Positions 8,279 through 16,917 are shown, counted from the first letter of the stretch. The stretch is DNA of 64,000 nucleotides from Thermosipho affectus (GCF_001990485.1 NZ_LBFC01000003.1:1-64000); one strand, 5' to 3'. Made by a program: numbers and translations. Notes: generated by a model from the sequence alone, not told the origin.

Positions 8279-9197
8279 CTTCCGTACCTATTAAATAATC
8301 GGAGTTTATCTTAAGCTCACAATTTAAAATCTTACAAATATGCTTTACAATTGATAATCCTAATCCAGAACCATATGCCATTTTAATGGCATCTTTGCTT
8401 CTATAAAATCTTTCTGTAACTTTTTCAACTTCCTCTTTTTTTATTCCAATTCCACGATCTTTAACACGTATTTTATCTTTTTCAACGGTAATATAAATTT
8501 TGGAATCTTCATAAGAATACTTTATAGAATTAGAAATAATATTTTTTAAAATTGTGTATAACATAAAACTATCGTTAAAAAATTCCTTTTGAAATACTGA
8601 TATTTCAAAAGACAATCTTTTTTTGTTAATCCTTTCAGAAAATTCCTCTAAAATTTCTTTTAAGATTTTTTCCACATCAACGACATTTTTCTGTGGAGTA
8701 TACATACCAAGTTCCAACATTGCGATAATTTTTAACTGCTTAATTATCCTTTCCATGCGTTTTATAGCATGTTCCATTTGTTCCAAAGGTTCTATATCTC
8801 CAAAAGTATCCCTTAATAGATACAAATTCCCCTTTATAACAGAAAGTGGTGTAAAAAGTTCATGTGAAACAGATGTTGTAAAATTTACTTTTGCCTCATT
8901 AATTCTCATTTCATCTGTTAAATCTTTAATATAAATAAAACCGTTAAAATACTTTAATCGAACATATCTTTCATCTGAAAGATAAAAGAAATAAAACTTA
9001 TCTTCTATCATAAAATTTTCTTTTTTGATTATTTTCTCCACCACTACATCAACTTTCTCAAAAGTAAAAACCGACAGTATGTCATTTCCTTCAAAAAAAC
9101 CAAGAGATCTCGCAACTTCGTTAGAATTTAAAATTTTCAAAAAATCGAGTTTTATTATCGCATCATCGAAATTTTCAAAAAAACTAAAGTCTTCCAT
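8259..9197 (-). CDS. phoR: Soluble PhoR-like sensor histidine kinase
   Basis: Histidine kinase of 312 residues without any membrane segment. An N-terminal PAS-like region (about 1-100) is followed by the HisKA H-box TSVSHELFTPLSVIKG and the HATPase motifs NIISNSIKYS, DRGIGIKKE and GSGLGLSIVK. It is the last gene of the pst-pho operon and overlaps the phoB-like gene by 14 bases, so it is the cognate kinase. Lacking a membrane sensor, it presumably reads phosphate through PhoU and the Pst transporter. The ATG at 9197 is chosen over 9212 because GAGGGG lies just upstream of it. Confidence 0.85.
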   Translation of the reverse strand: MEDFSFFENFDDAIIKLDFLKILNSNEVARSLGFFEGNDILSVFTFEKVDVVVEKIIKKENFMIEDKFYFFYLSDERYVRLKYFNGFIYIKDLTDEMRINEAKVNFTTSVSHELFTPLSVIKGNLYLLRDTFGDIEPLEQMEHAIKRMERIIKQLKIIAMLELGMYTPQKNVVDVEKILKEILEEFSERINKKRLSFEISVFQKEFFNDSFMLYTILKNIISNSIKYSYEDSKIYITVEKDKIRVKDRGIGIKKEEVEKVTERFYRSKDAIKMAYGSGLGLSIVKHICKILNCELKINSDYLIGTEVIICFE

Positions 9198-9858
9198 TAT
9201 ATCCCCTCGCATTAAATTTATAACCTGCTCCTCTAACAGTAATTATCCATTCCTTCCCCAATTTGTTTCTTATATTACTTATATGTACATCCACCACTCT
9301 ATCGGAAATGAACTCATCCTTCCACACTAAATCTAATATTCTATTTCTCGAAAAAACAACATTTTGATTTTTTGCAAGTAGACATAAAATCTCAAACTCC
9401 TTAGCCGTCAAATCCACTTCTTGACCTTCTTTTAATACCACATAATCATCACAGTATATTTCCAAATTACCAAAGCGCAGTACTTCTTTCTTCCCGGAAA
9501 CCCTTCTAAAATAAGCCTTTATTCGTGCCACTACCTCTCTTGGATTAAAAGGTTTTGTAATATAATCATCAGCTCCTATTTCCAATCCAAATATTTTATC
9601 ACTATCACTATCCTTTGCAGAAATTATAATAATTCCAACTTCGGGATACTCTACCTTAATTTCAGGTAGTTCATCTGTAGATAATCCATCTGGCAACATT
9701 ATATCTAACAGTATTAAATCGTACTTTCCTTCCTCCAATTTTTTTCTCAAATCAAAAACACTTTCAACTTCATCAATTTCAAATCCTTCTAATACAATAT
9801 ATTTCTTTAATACATCTCTTATCAAAGGATCATCCTCAACTATTAATATTTTTTTCAT
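9184..9858 (-). CDS. phoB: PhoB-like response regulator
   Basis: OmpR/PhoB-family regulator of 224 residues. The receiver domain (1-115) has acidic DD near residue 9, the phosphoacceptor Asp in LILLDIMLPDG, and the conserved Lys in ITKPF. The C-terminal winged helix (about 125-220) has the typical LTAKEFEILCLLAKN and DVHISNIRNKLG segments. It is co-transcribed with phoU upstream (ATGA overlap) and phoR downstream. Role: activation of phosphate-starvation genes, probably including this operon. Confidence 0.9.
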   Translation of the reverse strand: MKKILIVEDDPLIRDVLKKYIVLEGFEIDEVESVFDLRKKLEEGKYDLILLDIMLPDGLSTDELPEIKVEYPEVGIIIISAKDSDSDKIFGLEIGADDYITKPFNPREVVARIKAYFRRVSGKKEVLRFGNLEIYCDDYVVLKEGQEVDLTAKEFEILCLLAKNQNVVFSRNRILDLVWKDEFISDRVVDVHISNIRNKLGKEWIITVRGAGYKFNARGYNGRL

Positions 9859-10499
9859 ATATCTAACTCCTTCAATTCTTTACCTGTTTCAATGTAAACA
9901 ATTTCCTCACACAAATTATTTAAATGATCTCCAATCCTTTCAAGATCTCTTGCAATTAGTATGTTAGTAATCATTATATCTTTCTCTTCCAATTTCGATT
10001 TTTCTCTTATTTCAATCTCTATTCTATCTAATTCTTTATCGCGTTCCCATATCTTCTTTAAAAGTTTTACATCTTTTGTTGAAAACGCCAAAAATGTATC
10101 GTGAAGCATTTTCAATGCAACACCAAACATTTCCTTTATCTCTTTAATTATCCTGTATTTTATTCCTTTTTTTGTAACATCCAAAACCTTCTCAGCTATA
10201 TTACAGGACAAATCGGCAATTCTTTCCAAATTATTCGAAAATTTTATCATCGTAATCACATATCTTAAATCTTTTGCTTTGGGGTTATATCTTGCTATAA
10301 TCTCATAAATTTTCTCTTCAATTTCCCTATTTAAAAGATCTATTGCATCATCATCTTCTATAACTTTATTTGCAAGATTTACGTCTAAAAACTCTAACGA
10401 ATCGATTGAACTTTCAAATGATTTTGAAACAAAAGATAACATCTTTGAAATATCTGCTTTCAAAAGTGCATATTCTCTTTCAAAATGTAATGTCTCCAT
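9855..10499 (-). CDS. phoU: Phosphate transport regulator PhoU
   Basis: All-helical PhoU protein of 214 residues with the usual two repeats; N-terminal FEREYALLKADISKML and the metal-binding helices (NNLERIADLSCNIAE; DLERIGDHLNNLCEE) are clear. PhoU links the Pst transporter to the PhoR kinase and represses the Pho response when phosphate is ample. It lies 11 bases after pstB and overlaps phoB by four bases. That position fits a relay to a kinase with no membrane domain. Confidence 0.93.
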   Translation of the reverse strand: METLHFEREYALLKADISKMLSFVSKSFESSIDSLEFLDVNLANKVIEDDDAIDLLNREIEEKIYEIIARYNPKAKDLRYVITMIKFSNNLERIADLSCNIAEKVLDVTKKGIKYRIIKEIKEMFGVALKMLHDTFLAFSTKDVKLLKKIWERDKELDRIEIEIREKSKLEEKDIMITNILIARDLERIGDHLNNLCEEIVYIETGKELKELDI

Positions 10500-10510
10500 C
10501 TTATCACTCC

Positions 10511-11257
10511 TTAACCTATTTTTCCATTCAAATACGCTTCTGTTAATTTCGATTTTGGCTTTTTCACCATAGAAGAAGTATCTGAAAACTCCACTAATTC
10601 TCCCTGGTACAGAAAAGCGATATAATCTGATATCCTTATTGCCTGTGCAAGGTTGTGAGTTACTATTACTATTGTATAACTTTCAGATAACTTTTCCAAT
10701 AGAGATTCTATCTTTTGAGTAGCAATTGGATCCAAAGCAGAAGTTGGCTCATCTAAAAGCAATACCTCTGGTTCGATAGCTAGAGTTCTTGCAATACAAA
10801 GTCTTTGTTGTTGACCTCCAGATAGAGCATTTGCGCTTTTTTTCAATTCATGTTTTACCTCATCCCATAGAGCTGCTTGCTTCAGAGACTTCTCTACTAT
10901 TTCGTCCAATTTATTCTTTCCTTTTATACCATGTATTTTCAATCCAAATGCAATGTTATCATATATACTCATAGGAAAAGGTACGGGTTTTTGAAATACC
11001 ATTCCAATTTTCTTTCTCAAAATAGTAATATCGTCTATTTCTCTATAGATATCTTTTCCCTCAAATAATATTTGACCTTCAACTCTAAATCCAGGAATCG
11101 TATCATTTATTCTATTGATACTCCTCAAAAGTGTTGACTTACCACAACCAGATGGTCCAATAATAGCGGTAATTTTATTTTTTGCCACATTAAAACTTAC
11201 ATCTTTTACCACCTTTTTATCGCCATAGTATGCACTAAAATCCTTTATTTCAATCAT
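10511..11257 (-). CDS. pstB: Phosphate ABC transporter ATPase PstB
   Basis: ABC ATPase of 248 residues. Walker A is GPSGCGKS (34-41), the signature is LSGGQQQR, and Walker B is VLLLDEPTSALDP. The GFRVEGQILFEGKDIY stretch is typical of PstB. It energises phosphate uptake through PstCA. The start overlaps the pstA stop by four bases (ATGA), implying translational coupling. Confidence 0.95.
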   Translation of the reverse strand: MIEIKDFSAYYGDKKVVKDVSFNVAKNKITAIIGPSGCGKSTLLRSINRINDTIPGFRVEGQILFEGKDIYREIDDITILRKKIGMVFQKPVPFPMSIYDNIAFGLKIHGIKGKNKLDEIVEKSLKQAALWDEVKHELKKSANALSGGQQQRLCIARTLAIEPEVLLLDEPTSALDPIATQKIESLLEKLSESYTIVIVTHNLAQAIRISDYIAFLYQGELVEFSDTSSMVKKPKSKLTEAYLNGKIG

Positions 11258-12066
11258 CTCTTGATACCTCCAATTTTAAAAGCTAAAAAATATAAAATTA
11301 AAACAAAAATCAGGAGTAACGCCGCACTTGCGCTAGCCATCCAAATTGAACTCTTTCCATATGCAGCTATAAGATAGTAAATATGTGTGGGCAAAGTCAT
11401 AACTGGAGAGAAGATGTTTTTTGGTAATGAAGTTGCGTAAAAAACAGCACCAGTAATTAAGATTGGAGCGGTTTCTCCTAAAGTTCTACCAAAACCTATC
11501 AAAGAAGCAGTAACTATACGTGTTCTTGCCGCAGGAATCAAAACTTTAAAAATCACCTCATTTTGCTTTGCACCTAGCGCATAAGCTGATTCTTTCAACT
11601 CATTTGGTAAACTTGATAAAGCCTCCTTAACCGAAGAAGAAATAACAGGCAACGTCATTAAAGAAAGAGTAAGTGAAGCAGAAAGAACACTTGTTCCAAA
11701 TCCCAACGCAATGGAAAACATAGCATATCCAAAAAGTCCAAATACAATTGAAGGAAGTCCACTCAAAGAAGTTACAGCCCAATCAACTATCCTAGATAAA
11801 ATACTATTTTTATATTCTTCTAAAAAAACGCCTGTAAAAATCCCAAGTGGTATTGAAAAAGCTGCACTCACAGTCACTATATAAAAACTTCCCAAGATCG
11901 CCGGAAAAATCCCTCCTTTTTTCATTCCATCTGAAGGATATTTAGTAAAAAAATCCAAAGAAAAATACCTTATACCATCGAATATTACAGACATAATAAG
12001 TGCTAATATCAAAAAAACCACAAAATAAGTTAATACCTTTAAAAAATAATTCATAAACCTATCCAT
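11254..12066 (-). CDS. pstA: Phosphate ABC transporter permease PstA
   Basis: 270-residue permease with about six membrane helices. The coupling loop LKESAYALGAKQNEVIFKVLIP matches PstA/PstC. It overlaps the 3' end of pstC by eight bases. With PstC it forms the membrane channel for orthophosphate. Confidence 0.94.
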   Translation of the reverse strand: MDRFMNYFLKVLTYFVVFLILALIMSVIFDGIRYFSLDFFTKYPSDGMKKGGIFPAILGSFYIVTVSAAFSIPLGIFTGVFLEEYKNSILSRIVDWAVTSLSGLPSIVFGLFGYAMFSIALGFGTSVLSASLTLSLMTLPVISSSVKEALSSLPNELKESAYALGAKQNEVIFKVLIPAARTRIVTASLIGFGRTLGETAPILITGAVFYATSLPKNIFSPVMTLPTHIYYLIAAYGKSSIWMASASAALLLIFVLILYFLAFKIGGIKR

Positions 12067-12916
12067 CTATTCTACCCCTTTTCTTTGCATAATAAGTAAG
12101 TATTAAAGATATACACAAGAGTATTAAACCAGCAAGGAACAAAGCATGATAATGCATACTATTTACACCTGCTTCTCCAATTTCACTTGCAATTGCCGCA
12201 GTAAGAGGTTTTATTGGATCAAAAATTGAAGTGGGAATTATTGCCGCACCACCACCAACTAGTAACACAACCATTGTCTCACCAATAACCCTATTTATAG
12301 TTAATACCGCAGCATTAAGTATTCCATTTATAGAAGCCTTTGTTGTTATTTTTAGTGTTGTAATAAATTTACTTGCACCAAGTGCCAGTGAACTTTCTTC
12401 TAGCTCTCTAGGTACATCTTCTAACGAATCTGTCATTAATGATACTGAATAAGGCAACGAAAGGAAAGATAACCCTAATACAGCAAGAAAAAGATTTTCC
12501 GTTGACCAAATATCAAAATTAAGTAAAATAGGAGAAACAAATATTAAAATTGCTGCACCAATAATTACTGATGGAACACCAGATAAAACTGAAATAATGT
12601 ATTTTATTATATGTTTTTCTCTATCACTTGCATATGTATGCAAATAAAAGGAAATAAAATAACCAAGTGGAATGGTAATCACAGAAGAAAGTACAGTAAC
12701 AAGCAATGTATCCACTATAAGTGCAAGCATTCCAAACTCTGGTGGATCGTAAGTAGGATACCAATACAAACTTATAAAAGGTTTTATTTTTAAATGTATA
12801 ATTGCAGGCAAGGATTCCTTTACTATGAAAAATATCAAAAAGATGAGCGCTGCAATGGAAAACAGCGCAAATGTAAATATTAAAGTCAACTGAAAATAAT
12901 ATTTTATATTTCTCAT
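12059..12916 (-). CDS. pstC: Phosphate ABC transporter permease PstC
   Basis: 285-residue permease with about six membrane helices and the coupling loop LEESSLALGASKFITTLKIT. It pairs with PstA. It lies 10 bases after pstS with its own ATG and AGGAGG-like site, in the canonical pstS-C-A-B order. Confidence 0.94.
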   Translation of the reverse strand: MRNIKYYFQLTLIFTFALFSIAALIFLIFFIVKESLPAIIHLKIKPFISLYWYPTYDPPEFGMLALIVDTLLVTVLSSVITIPLGYFISFYLHTYASDREKHIIKYIISVLSGVPSVIIGAAILIFVSPILLNFDIWSTENLFLAVLGLSFLSLPYSVSLMTDSLEDVPRELEESSLALGASKFITTLKITTKASINGILNAAVLTINRVIGETMVVLLVGGGAAIIPTSIFDPIKPLTAAIASEIGEAGVNSMHYHALFLAGLILLCISLILTYYAKKRGRIDG

Positions 12917-12926
12917 ATAATTCCTC

Positions 12927-13748
12927 CTAAAATCCGTATGCTGCTACATATCCAGCTTTTTCAACTAATTCTTGTCCTTCTTTAGATAATCCAAATGTAA
13001 TGTATTTTTTTATAGCTCCTGAATCTGGATATCCATTTGTTGCATCCAAAAACATATAAAGTGCTCTTGAGATTGGATAAACTCCATTTAAAATATTTTC
13101 TTTTGTCGGTAAAATACCTTCAACCTTTAACACTCTCACATCATCTGTAACATATCCAATACCAACGTATGCTATTGCATATGGATTCTTTTCAACTGTT
13201 TCCAATTCAAATCTTGTACTTTCAACCATACGTACCCACGGTGCCATCTTTTCTTTGTTTAAAACAATTTTTTCAAATGTTTCAAAAGTTCCAGATGCTG
13301 TGTTTCTTGAATATATCTGTATTTGTTTTTTAGGTAAATTTGGATCAACCTGATTCCAATATCTAATTTTTCCAGTATATATCTTCTTTAAAGTATTTAA
13401 CGATATTTTTTCTAAGTTCAGATTTTTATTCACAATTATGGCAATACCATCATATCCTATAACAATAGGTATAAAATATCTTCCTTCTTTGTGCATCTTT
13501 GCAATTTCACTTTCCTTTAACCATCTACTTGCATTCGCTATATCCGCAGTTTTGTTAAATAAAGCTGCTATTCCCGTAGATGAACCTGCTCCTTCTAATG
13601 TTATTTCAAGATCAGGATAAATCGTTTTTAATTTCTCAATCCAAAGCTGTGCGATAGGAAATATGGTATTTGAACCCTTTATCACTAGAGTTTCCGAAAA
13701 TAAAAACACAGTAAATACAAAAAGAATTAACACAAGAAACTTTCTCAT
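12927..13748 (-). CDS. pstS: Phosphate-binding protein PstS
   Basis: Periplasmic phosphate-binding protein of 273 residues. The signal peptide MRKFLVLILFVFTVFLFS is followed by the family's phosphate-binding loops (IKGSNTIFPIAQLW; EGAGSSTGIAALF; RNTASGTFETFE). The frame opens with a GTG three codons earlier, but that GTG touches the AGGAGG, so the ATG at 13748 is the start. First gene of the phosphate operon. The ribosome site lies in a predicted hairpin (13757-13781), and the promoter region carries helically phased TTAA repeats. Confidence 0.93.
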   Translation of the reverse strand: MRKFLVLILFVFTVFLFSETLVIKGSNTIFPIAQLWIEKLKTIYPDLEITLEGAGSSTGIAALFNKTADIANASRWLKESEIAKMHKEGRYFIPIVIGYDGIAIIVNKNLNLEKISLNTLKKIYTGKIRYWNQVDPNLPKKQIQIYSRNTASGTFETFEKIVLNKEKMAPWVRMVESTRFELETVEKNPYAIAYVGIGYVTDDVRVLKVEGILPTKENILNGVYPISRALYMFLDATNGYPDSGAIKKYITFGLSKEGQELVEKAGYVAAYGF

Positions 13749-13756
13749 AAAAAACA

Positions 13757-13781
13757 CCTCCTGTTTTTAGTCTCCAGGAGG
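13757..13781 (-). promoter_or_regulatory. Hairpin masking the pstS ribosome binding site
   Basis: In the pstS mRNA leader, CCTCCTG (13781-13775) is perfectly complementary to CAGGAGG (13763-13757), which is the pstS ribosome binding site. The loop is 11 bases. The stem would hide the site until it opens. Whether it is temperature- or ligand-controlled, or simply tunes translation, cannot be told from sequence. Confidence 0.6.
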
Positions 13782-13799
13782 ATTTTCTCAAAAATTTAT

Positions 13800-13833
13800 T
13801 TAAAGTATTTTAAATTATATTAAGAAATGTTAA
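13800..13833. promoter_or_regulatory. Phased TTAA repeats, candidate PhoB-binding region of the pst promoter
   Basis: TTAA occurs at 13800, 13810, 13820 and 13830, exactly 10 bases apart, in the 87-base gap upstream of pstS. A TATAAT on the minus strand lies at 13819-13814. Response regulators of the PhoB/PhoP type bind direct repeats spaced about one helical turn. The region is AT-rich, so part of the pattern could be chance. Confidence 0.45.
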
Positions 13834-13835
13834 GA

Positions 13836-14354
13836 TTACTTCCATTCTCTTCTTAAAAGTCCCATTACAATTACATCCCAATATTTTCCATCCCTAAATA
13901 ACTCTTCCCTTAAAACTCCCTCTTTTTTAAAACCAAGTTTTTCATAACTCCTTATAGCCCTTTGATTAAAAGAATAGACATGTAACTTTATCTTATTAAT
14001 ATTCATTTCTTTAAACACAAAATCTACTAAAAGTTCCATTGCTTCTGTTCCATATCCTTTATTCCAGTAAGACATTCCAAGAAAAATACCAAGTTCACAC
14101 ACCGAATTCTTCCAATCTACCTTATTAACACCACATCCTCCTATATACTCATTGCTTTCTTTTAACTCAATTGCAAAAGAATAGTTATCAGAAAAAGCAT
14201 TAAAACCCTCATACCATTTTATTTCATCTTCTACCCTTAGAGGATATGGAATACCGGGCATTGTGTATTTTAAAACATTGTTCACCATATTTCTTGCTTT
14301 TTCTAAATCCTCCCTTCTGTATTCCCTTAATCTAACCTTTTTACCATCTAACAC
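13836..14354 (-). CDS. GNAT acetyltransferase, RimJ/RimL-like
   Basis: 172-residue GNAT protein with the acetyl-CoA loop LGMSYWNKGYGTEAMELLV and the C-terminal NQRAIRSYEKLGFKKEGVLRE segment typical of the RimJ/RimL/SpeG group. It transfers an acetyl group to an amine; the substrate is unknown. The start is GTG at 14354 with AAAGGAGG. It is divergent from the marR gene across only 51 bases, so the two promoters must overlap. Confidence 0.85.
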   Translation of the reverse strand: MLDGKKVRLREYRREDLEKARNMVNNVLKYTMPGIPYPLRVEDEIKWYEGFNAFSDNYSFAIELKESNEYIGGCGVNKVDWKNSVCELGIFLGMSYWNKGYGTEAMELLVDFVFKEMNINKIKLHVYSFNQRAIRSYEKLGFKKEGVLREELFRDGKYWDVIVMGLLRREWK

Positions 14355-14378
14355 AAATATTCCTCCTTTCTTACAAAA

Positions 14379-14387
14379 TGTTATAAT
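14379..14387 (+). promoter_or_regulatory. Extended -10 promoter of the marR gene
   Basis: TGT-TATAAT at 14379-14387, 18 bases before the ATG at 14406. No good -35 is visible at the right spacing. The short leader carries the AGGGGGA ribosome site. Confidence 0.5.
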
Positions 14388-14405
14388 ATACTTAGGGGGA
14401 AAATA

Positions 14406-14828
14406 ATGGATACGAAAAAAATATTCGAATCAATTTTTAATTTAGTAGTCAACTTTACACAGTTTTTTCAACAAAATAGCACTTTTTCGAAGATGACAAC
14501 AAATGAATTCTACTTATTCTTATTCGTCAATTTTAACTCACCTGTATCTATGAAATATTGCTCTGAAAAAATGGGACTTTCCAAAAGTACTATTACCGTA
14601 CTTATTGACAAATTGGAAAATAAAAAATTGGTTAAACGAAACCGTTCAAGTGAAGATAGAAGGCTCATACTTATTTCCCCCACCAATAATGGTAAAAAGC
14701 TCTTTGAAAGTTTTTCAAAGGATTTTTACAAAATAATAGATTTTACTATTTCAAAGATCCCAGATAAAGAACTAGAAATTATAAATAAAGGATTTGAACT
14801 ACTTCTTAGAAATATCTACAAAAAATAA
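14406..14828 (+). CDS. MarR-family transcriptional regulator
   Basis: 140-residue winged-helix protein with helix-turn-helix MKYCSEKMGLSKSTITVLIDKLENKKLVKR and the DxRx wing (SEDRRLILISPT). It is probably a dimeric repressor sensing a small molecule. It stands between an acetyltransferase (divergent) and an NAD(P)-dependent reductase gene 149 bases downstream, whose promoter carries repeats suited to such a regulator. Confidence 0.85.
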   Translation: MDTKKIFESIFNLVVNFTQFFQQNSTFSKMTTNEFYLFLFVNFNSPVSMKYCSEKMGLSKSTITVLIDKLENKKLVKRNRSSEDRRLILISPTNNGKKLFESFSKDFYKIIDFTISKIPDKELEIINKGFELLLRNIYKK

Positions 14829-14920
14829 CTCTTCTTAATTTTACACCAAAAACAAAAAATTTTTTAAATAACTGTTCATAATCGGCTTTAATAACTTATC
14901 CAATAATTTTGTTTTATTTT

Positions 14921-14963
14921 ATAAATAGTTTATAATATAAATAGTCTAAAATATAAACTATTT
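14921..14963. promoter_or_regulatory. Repeat array in the promoter of the reductase gene
   Basis: The element ATAAATAGT occurs directly at 14921 and 14937 (16-base period) and inverted at the right end. The outer arms, AAATAGTTTATA (14923-14934) and TATAAACTATTT (14952-14963), form a perfect 12-base inverted repeat. A TATAAT lies within the left arm at 14931-14936. This is a plausible operator for the upstream MarR protein. Confidence 0.5.
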
Positions 14964-14977
14964 AAGAAGGTAAAAAA

Positions 14978-15985
14978 ATGGTATTTATAACAGGTGGTTC
15001 TGGACATTTAGGGAATGTCTTAATAAGGAAATTAATATGTAATGGTGAAAAAGTTGTAACTCTTGTTCACCCAAGTGATAAATGCGAAAGTTTAATGGAT
15101 TTAGATGTGAAAATTATAAAAGGTGATGTTAGAGATTATAATTTGGTAAAAAACATAGCAGAGGATGCCGATATAATAATACATCTTGCTGCAATTATTT
15201 CAATCCTTCCATGGAAAAAAAGACAAGTCTTTTCTGTTAATATAAATGGTACAAAAAACATATTAAATATTGGAAAAAGGCTTAACAAAAAAATAATTTA
15301 CGTTAGTTCAGTACACGCTTTTATAGAACCTAAAAAAGGTACAACAATTGATGAAAGTATAGAAATAAATCCCAAAAAAACCGTTGGAATTTACGGAAAA
15401 TCAAAAGCTTTTGCTGCACTTGAAGTCTTAAATGCAGCAAAATCTGGCCTTGATATCATAACAATATGCCCAACAGGTATTATTGGACCATATGATTTTA
15501 AACCATCTGAAATGGGAAAATTCTTTATACACTATTTACAGGGAAAATTAAAATACATAATAAATGGCAGCTTTGACTTTGTCGATGTAAGGGATGTCGC
15601 AAATGGAATTATAAAATTAATAACCCACGGAAAAAAATCGGAATTTTATATTTTAGGGAATGAGACTATTTCAATAAAAAGGATTGTAAAATTATTAAAC
15701 AAAATTACAGGAGAAAAAAAATCCCCAAAAACAATTAACTCACGCTTTGCCTATTTTATATCATGGCTTGCCGCAACATATGGTTTTTTTACAAATACAA
15801 AACCTCTTTTTACACCTTACTCAATCCACACACTTACTAGAAATTACAAATTTTCACACAAAAAAGCAAAAAAAGAAATTAATTACACTCCTCGCCCAAT
15901 TGAAGAGACACTCTTTGATACACTTGAATGGTTTAAAAATTATCTAAGAAATTCTTTAAATTTCACTTATTTCCACCATGTTTAA
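14978..15985 (+). CDS. NAD(P)-dependent epimerase/dehydratase (extended SDR)
   Basis: 335-residue extended short-chain dehydrogenase. The dinucleotide loop is TGGSGHLG (residues 5-12). The catalytic YGKSK (Tyr near 128) follows a conserved VSSVHAF, and there is an ICPTGIIGP segment. It resembles dihydroflavonol-reductase/3-beta-hydroxysteroid-like members, whose bacterial substrates are usually unknown. Its 3' end overlaps the convergent PfkB gene by 30 bases. Confidence 0.8.
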   Translation: MVFITGGSGHLGNVLIRKLICNGEKVVTLVHPSDKCESLMDLDVKIIKGDVRDYNLVKNIAEDADIIIHLAAIISILPWKKRQVFSVNINGTKNILNIGKRLNKKIIYVSSVHAFIEPKKGTTIDESIEINPKKTVGIYGKSKAFAALEVLNAAKSGLDIITICPTGIIGPYDFKPSEMGKFFIHYLQGKLKYIINGSFDFVDVRDVANGIIKLITHGKKSEFYILGNETISIKRIVKLLNKITGEKKSPKTINSRFAYFISWLAATYGFFTNTKPLFTPYSIHTLTRNYKFSHKKAKKEINYTPRPIEETLFDTLEWFKNYLRNSLNFTYFHHV

Positions 15986-16876
15986 CAAATCAATTACATC
16001 TTCTTTTTTACATAATTCTGTGCCAGGCGTCATAACAGCTGCAGTCCCAGCGGCATTTGCCCATCTAAAAGCTTCCTTTCTTCCTAGTTCTCTTTTTAAC
16101 ACATAAGCTGCCAAAAAGGAATCTCCTGCTCCCACAGCACTTTTCACTTCTACATCCAAAGGCTTTGCATAATAACATTCATCTTCTGAAACTAACATAG
16201 CACCCTTACCACCTAAGGTTAAAAGAATTTCCTTTAAATTAAACCTTTTCAAAATCTTCTTACCTTCTACTTTAAAATCTTCCAAACTCTTTAATTTTTT
16301 TCCGACAAGTCTCTGAAATTCATGTTCATTTGGTTTTATAACATCTGGATTTCCAAGAAGTCCCGCCTTAAGCTTCTCACCATCTGCATCAAAATATACA
16401 TATACTCCCCATTGCTTTAACGCAAATATTATTCCAGTGTAAAAATCTGGTGAAACTCCTTTTGGAAGGCTTCCTGAAATTATGATTACATCACCTTCTC
16501 TAACAATTGCATTTAAAACTTCAAGAATCACTTGTAGTTTCTTTTTCGAAATCTTTTCACCTGGCATACTAAATCTATACTGTCCTTCTTTTGTCTCCAT
16601 TATTATATTAGTCCTTGTTTCAACTTCTACCCTTATAGTACTATAAATAACCCCTTCTTTATCAAGCATTTCCTCAATTCTCCGCCCAGTTTCACCACCA
16701 AGTAATGAAATAGCAACAGATACCCCACCAAGTTCTTTAATTACTCTTGAAACATCTATACCCTTTCCCGCTGGATAGTCAACAACATTTTTTACGCGAA
16801 TTGTATCATCCAAAACCAATTTATCAACGTATAAATACCTATCCAAACAAGGATTCATCGTAAGCGTAAAAATCAA
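15956..16876 (-). CDS. PfkB-family sugar kinase (1-phosphofructokinase type)
   Basis: 306-residue ribokinase-fold kinase. The N-terminal TMNPCLDRYLYVD and PAGKGIDVSRVIKELGG, and the C-terminal AVGAGDSFLAAYV with catalytic Asp, match the 1-phosphofructokinase/tagatose-6-phosphate kinase branch. It phosphorylates a sugar phosphate, probably fructose-1-phosphate or similar. No PTS gene is adjacent, so the substrate is open. The start is TTG at 16876 with AAGGGGTGA. A terminator separates it from fabG upstream. Confidence 0.83.
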   Translation of the reverse strand: MIFTLTMNPCLDRYLYVDKLVLDDTIRVKNVVDYPAGKGIDVSRVIKELGGVSVAISLLGGETGRRIEEMLDKEGVIYSTIRVEVETRTNIIMETKEGQYRFSMPGEKISKKKLQVILEVLNAIVREGDVIIISGSLPKGVSPDFYTGIIFALKQWGVYVYFDADGEKLKAGLLGNPDVIKPNEHEFQRLVGKKLKSLEDFKVEGKKILKRFNLKEILLTLGGKGAMLVSEDECYYAKPLDVEVKSAVGAGDSFLAAYVLKRELGRKEAFRWANAAGTAAVMTPGTELCKKEDVIDLLNMVEISEI

Positions 16877-16890
16877 AATTTCACCCCTTT

Positions 16891-16917
16891 CAAAAAGGCC
16901 AGATTAAATCTGGCCTT
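16891..16917 (-). terminator. Intrinsic terminator of fabG
   Basis: Stem AAGGCCAGAT (16895-16904) with ATCTGGCCTT (16908-16917). On the minus strand it is followed by five T. The fabG stop codon (16916-16918) is inside the stem. Confidence 0.85.
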
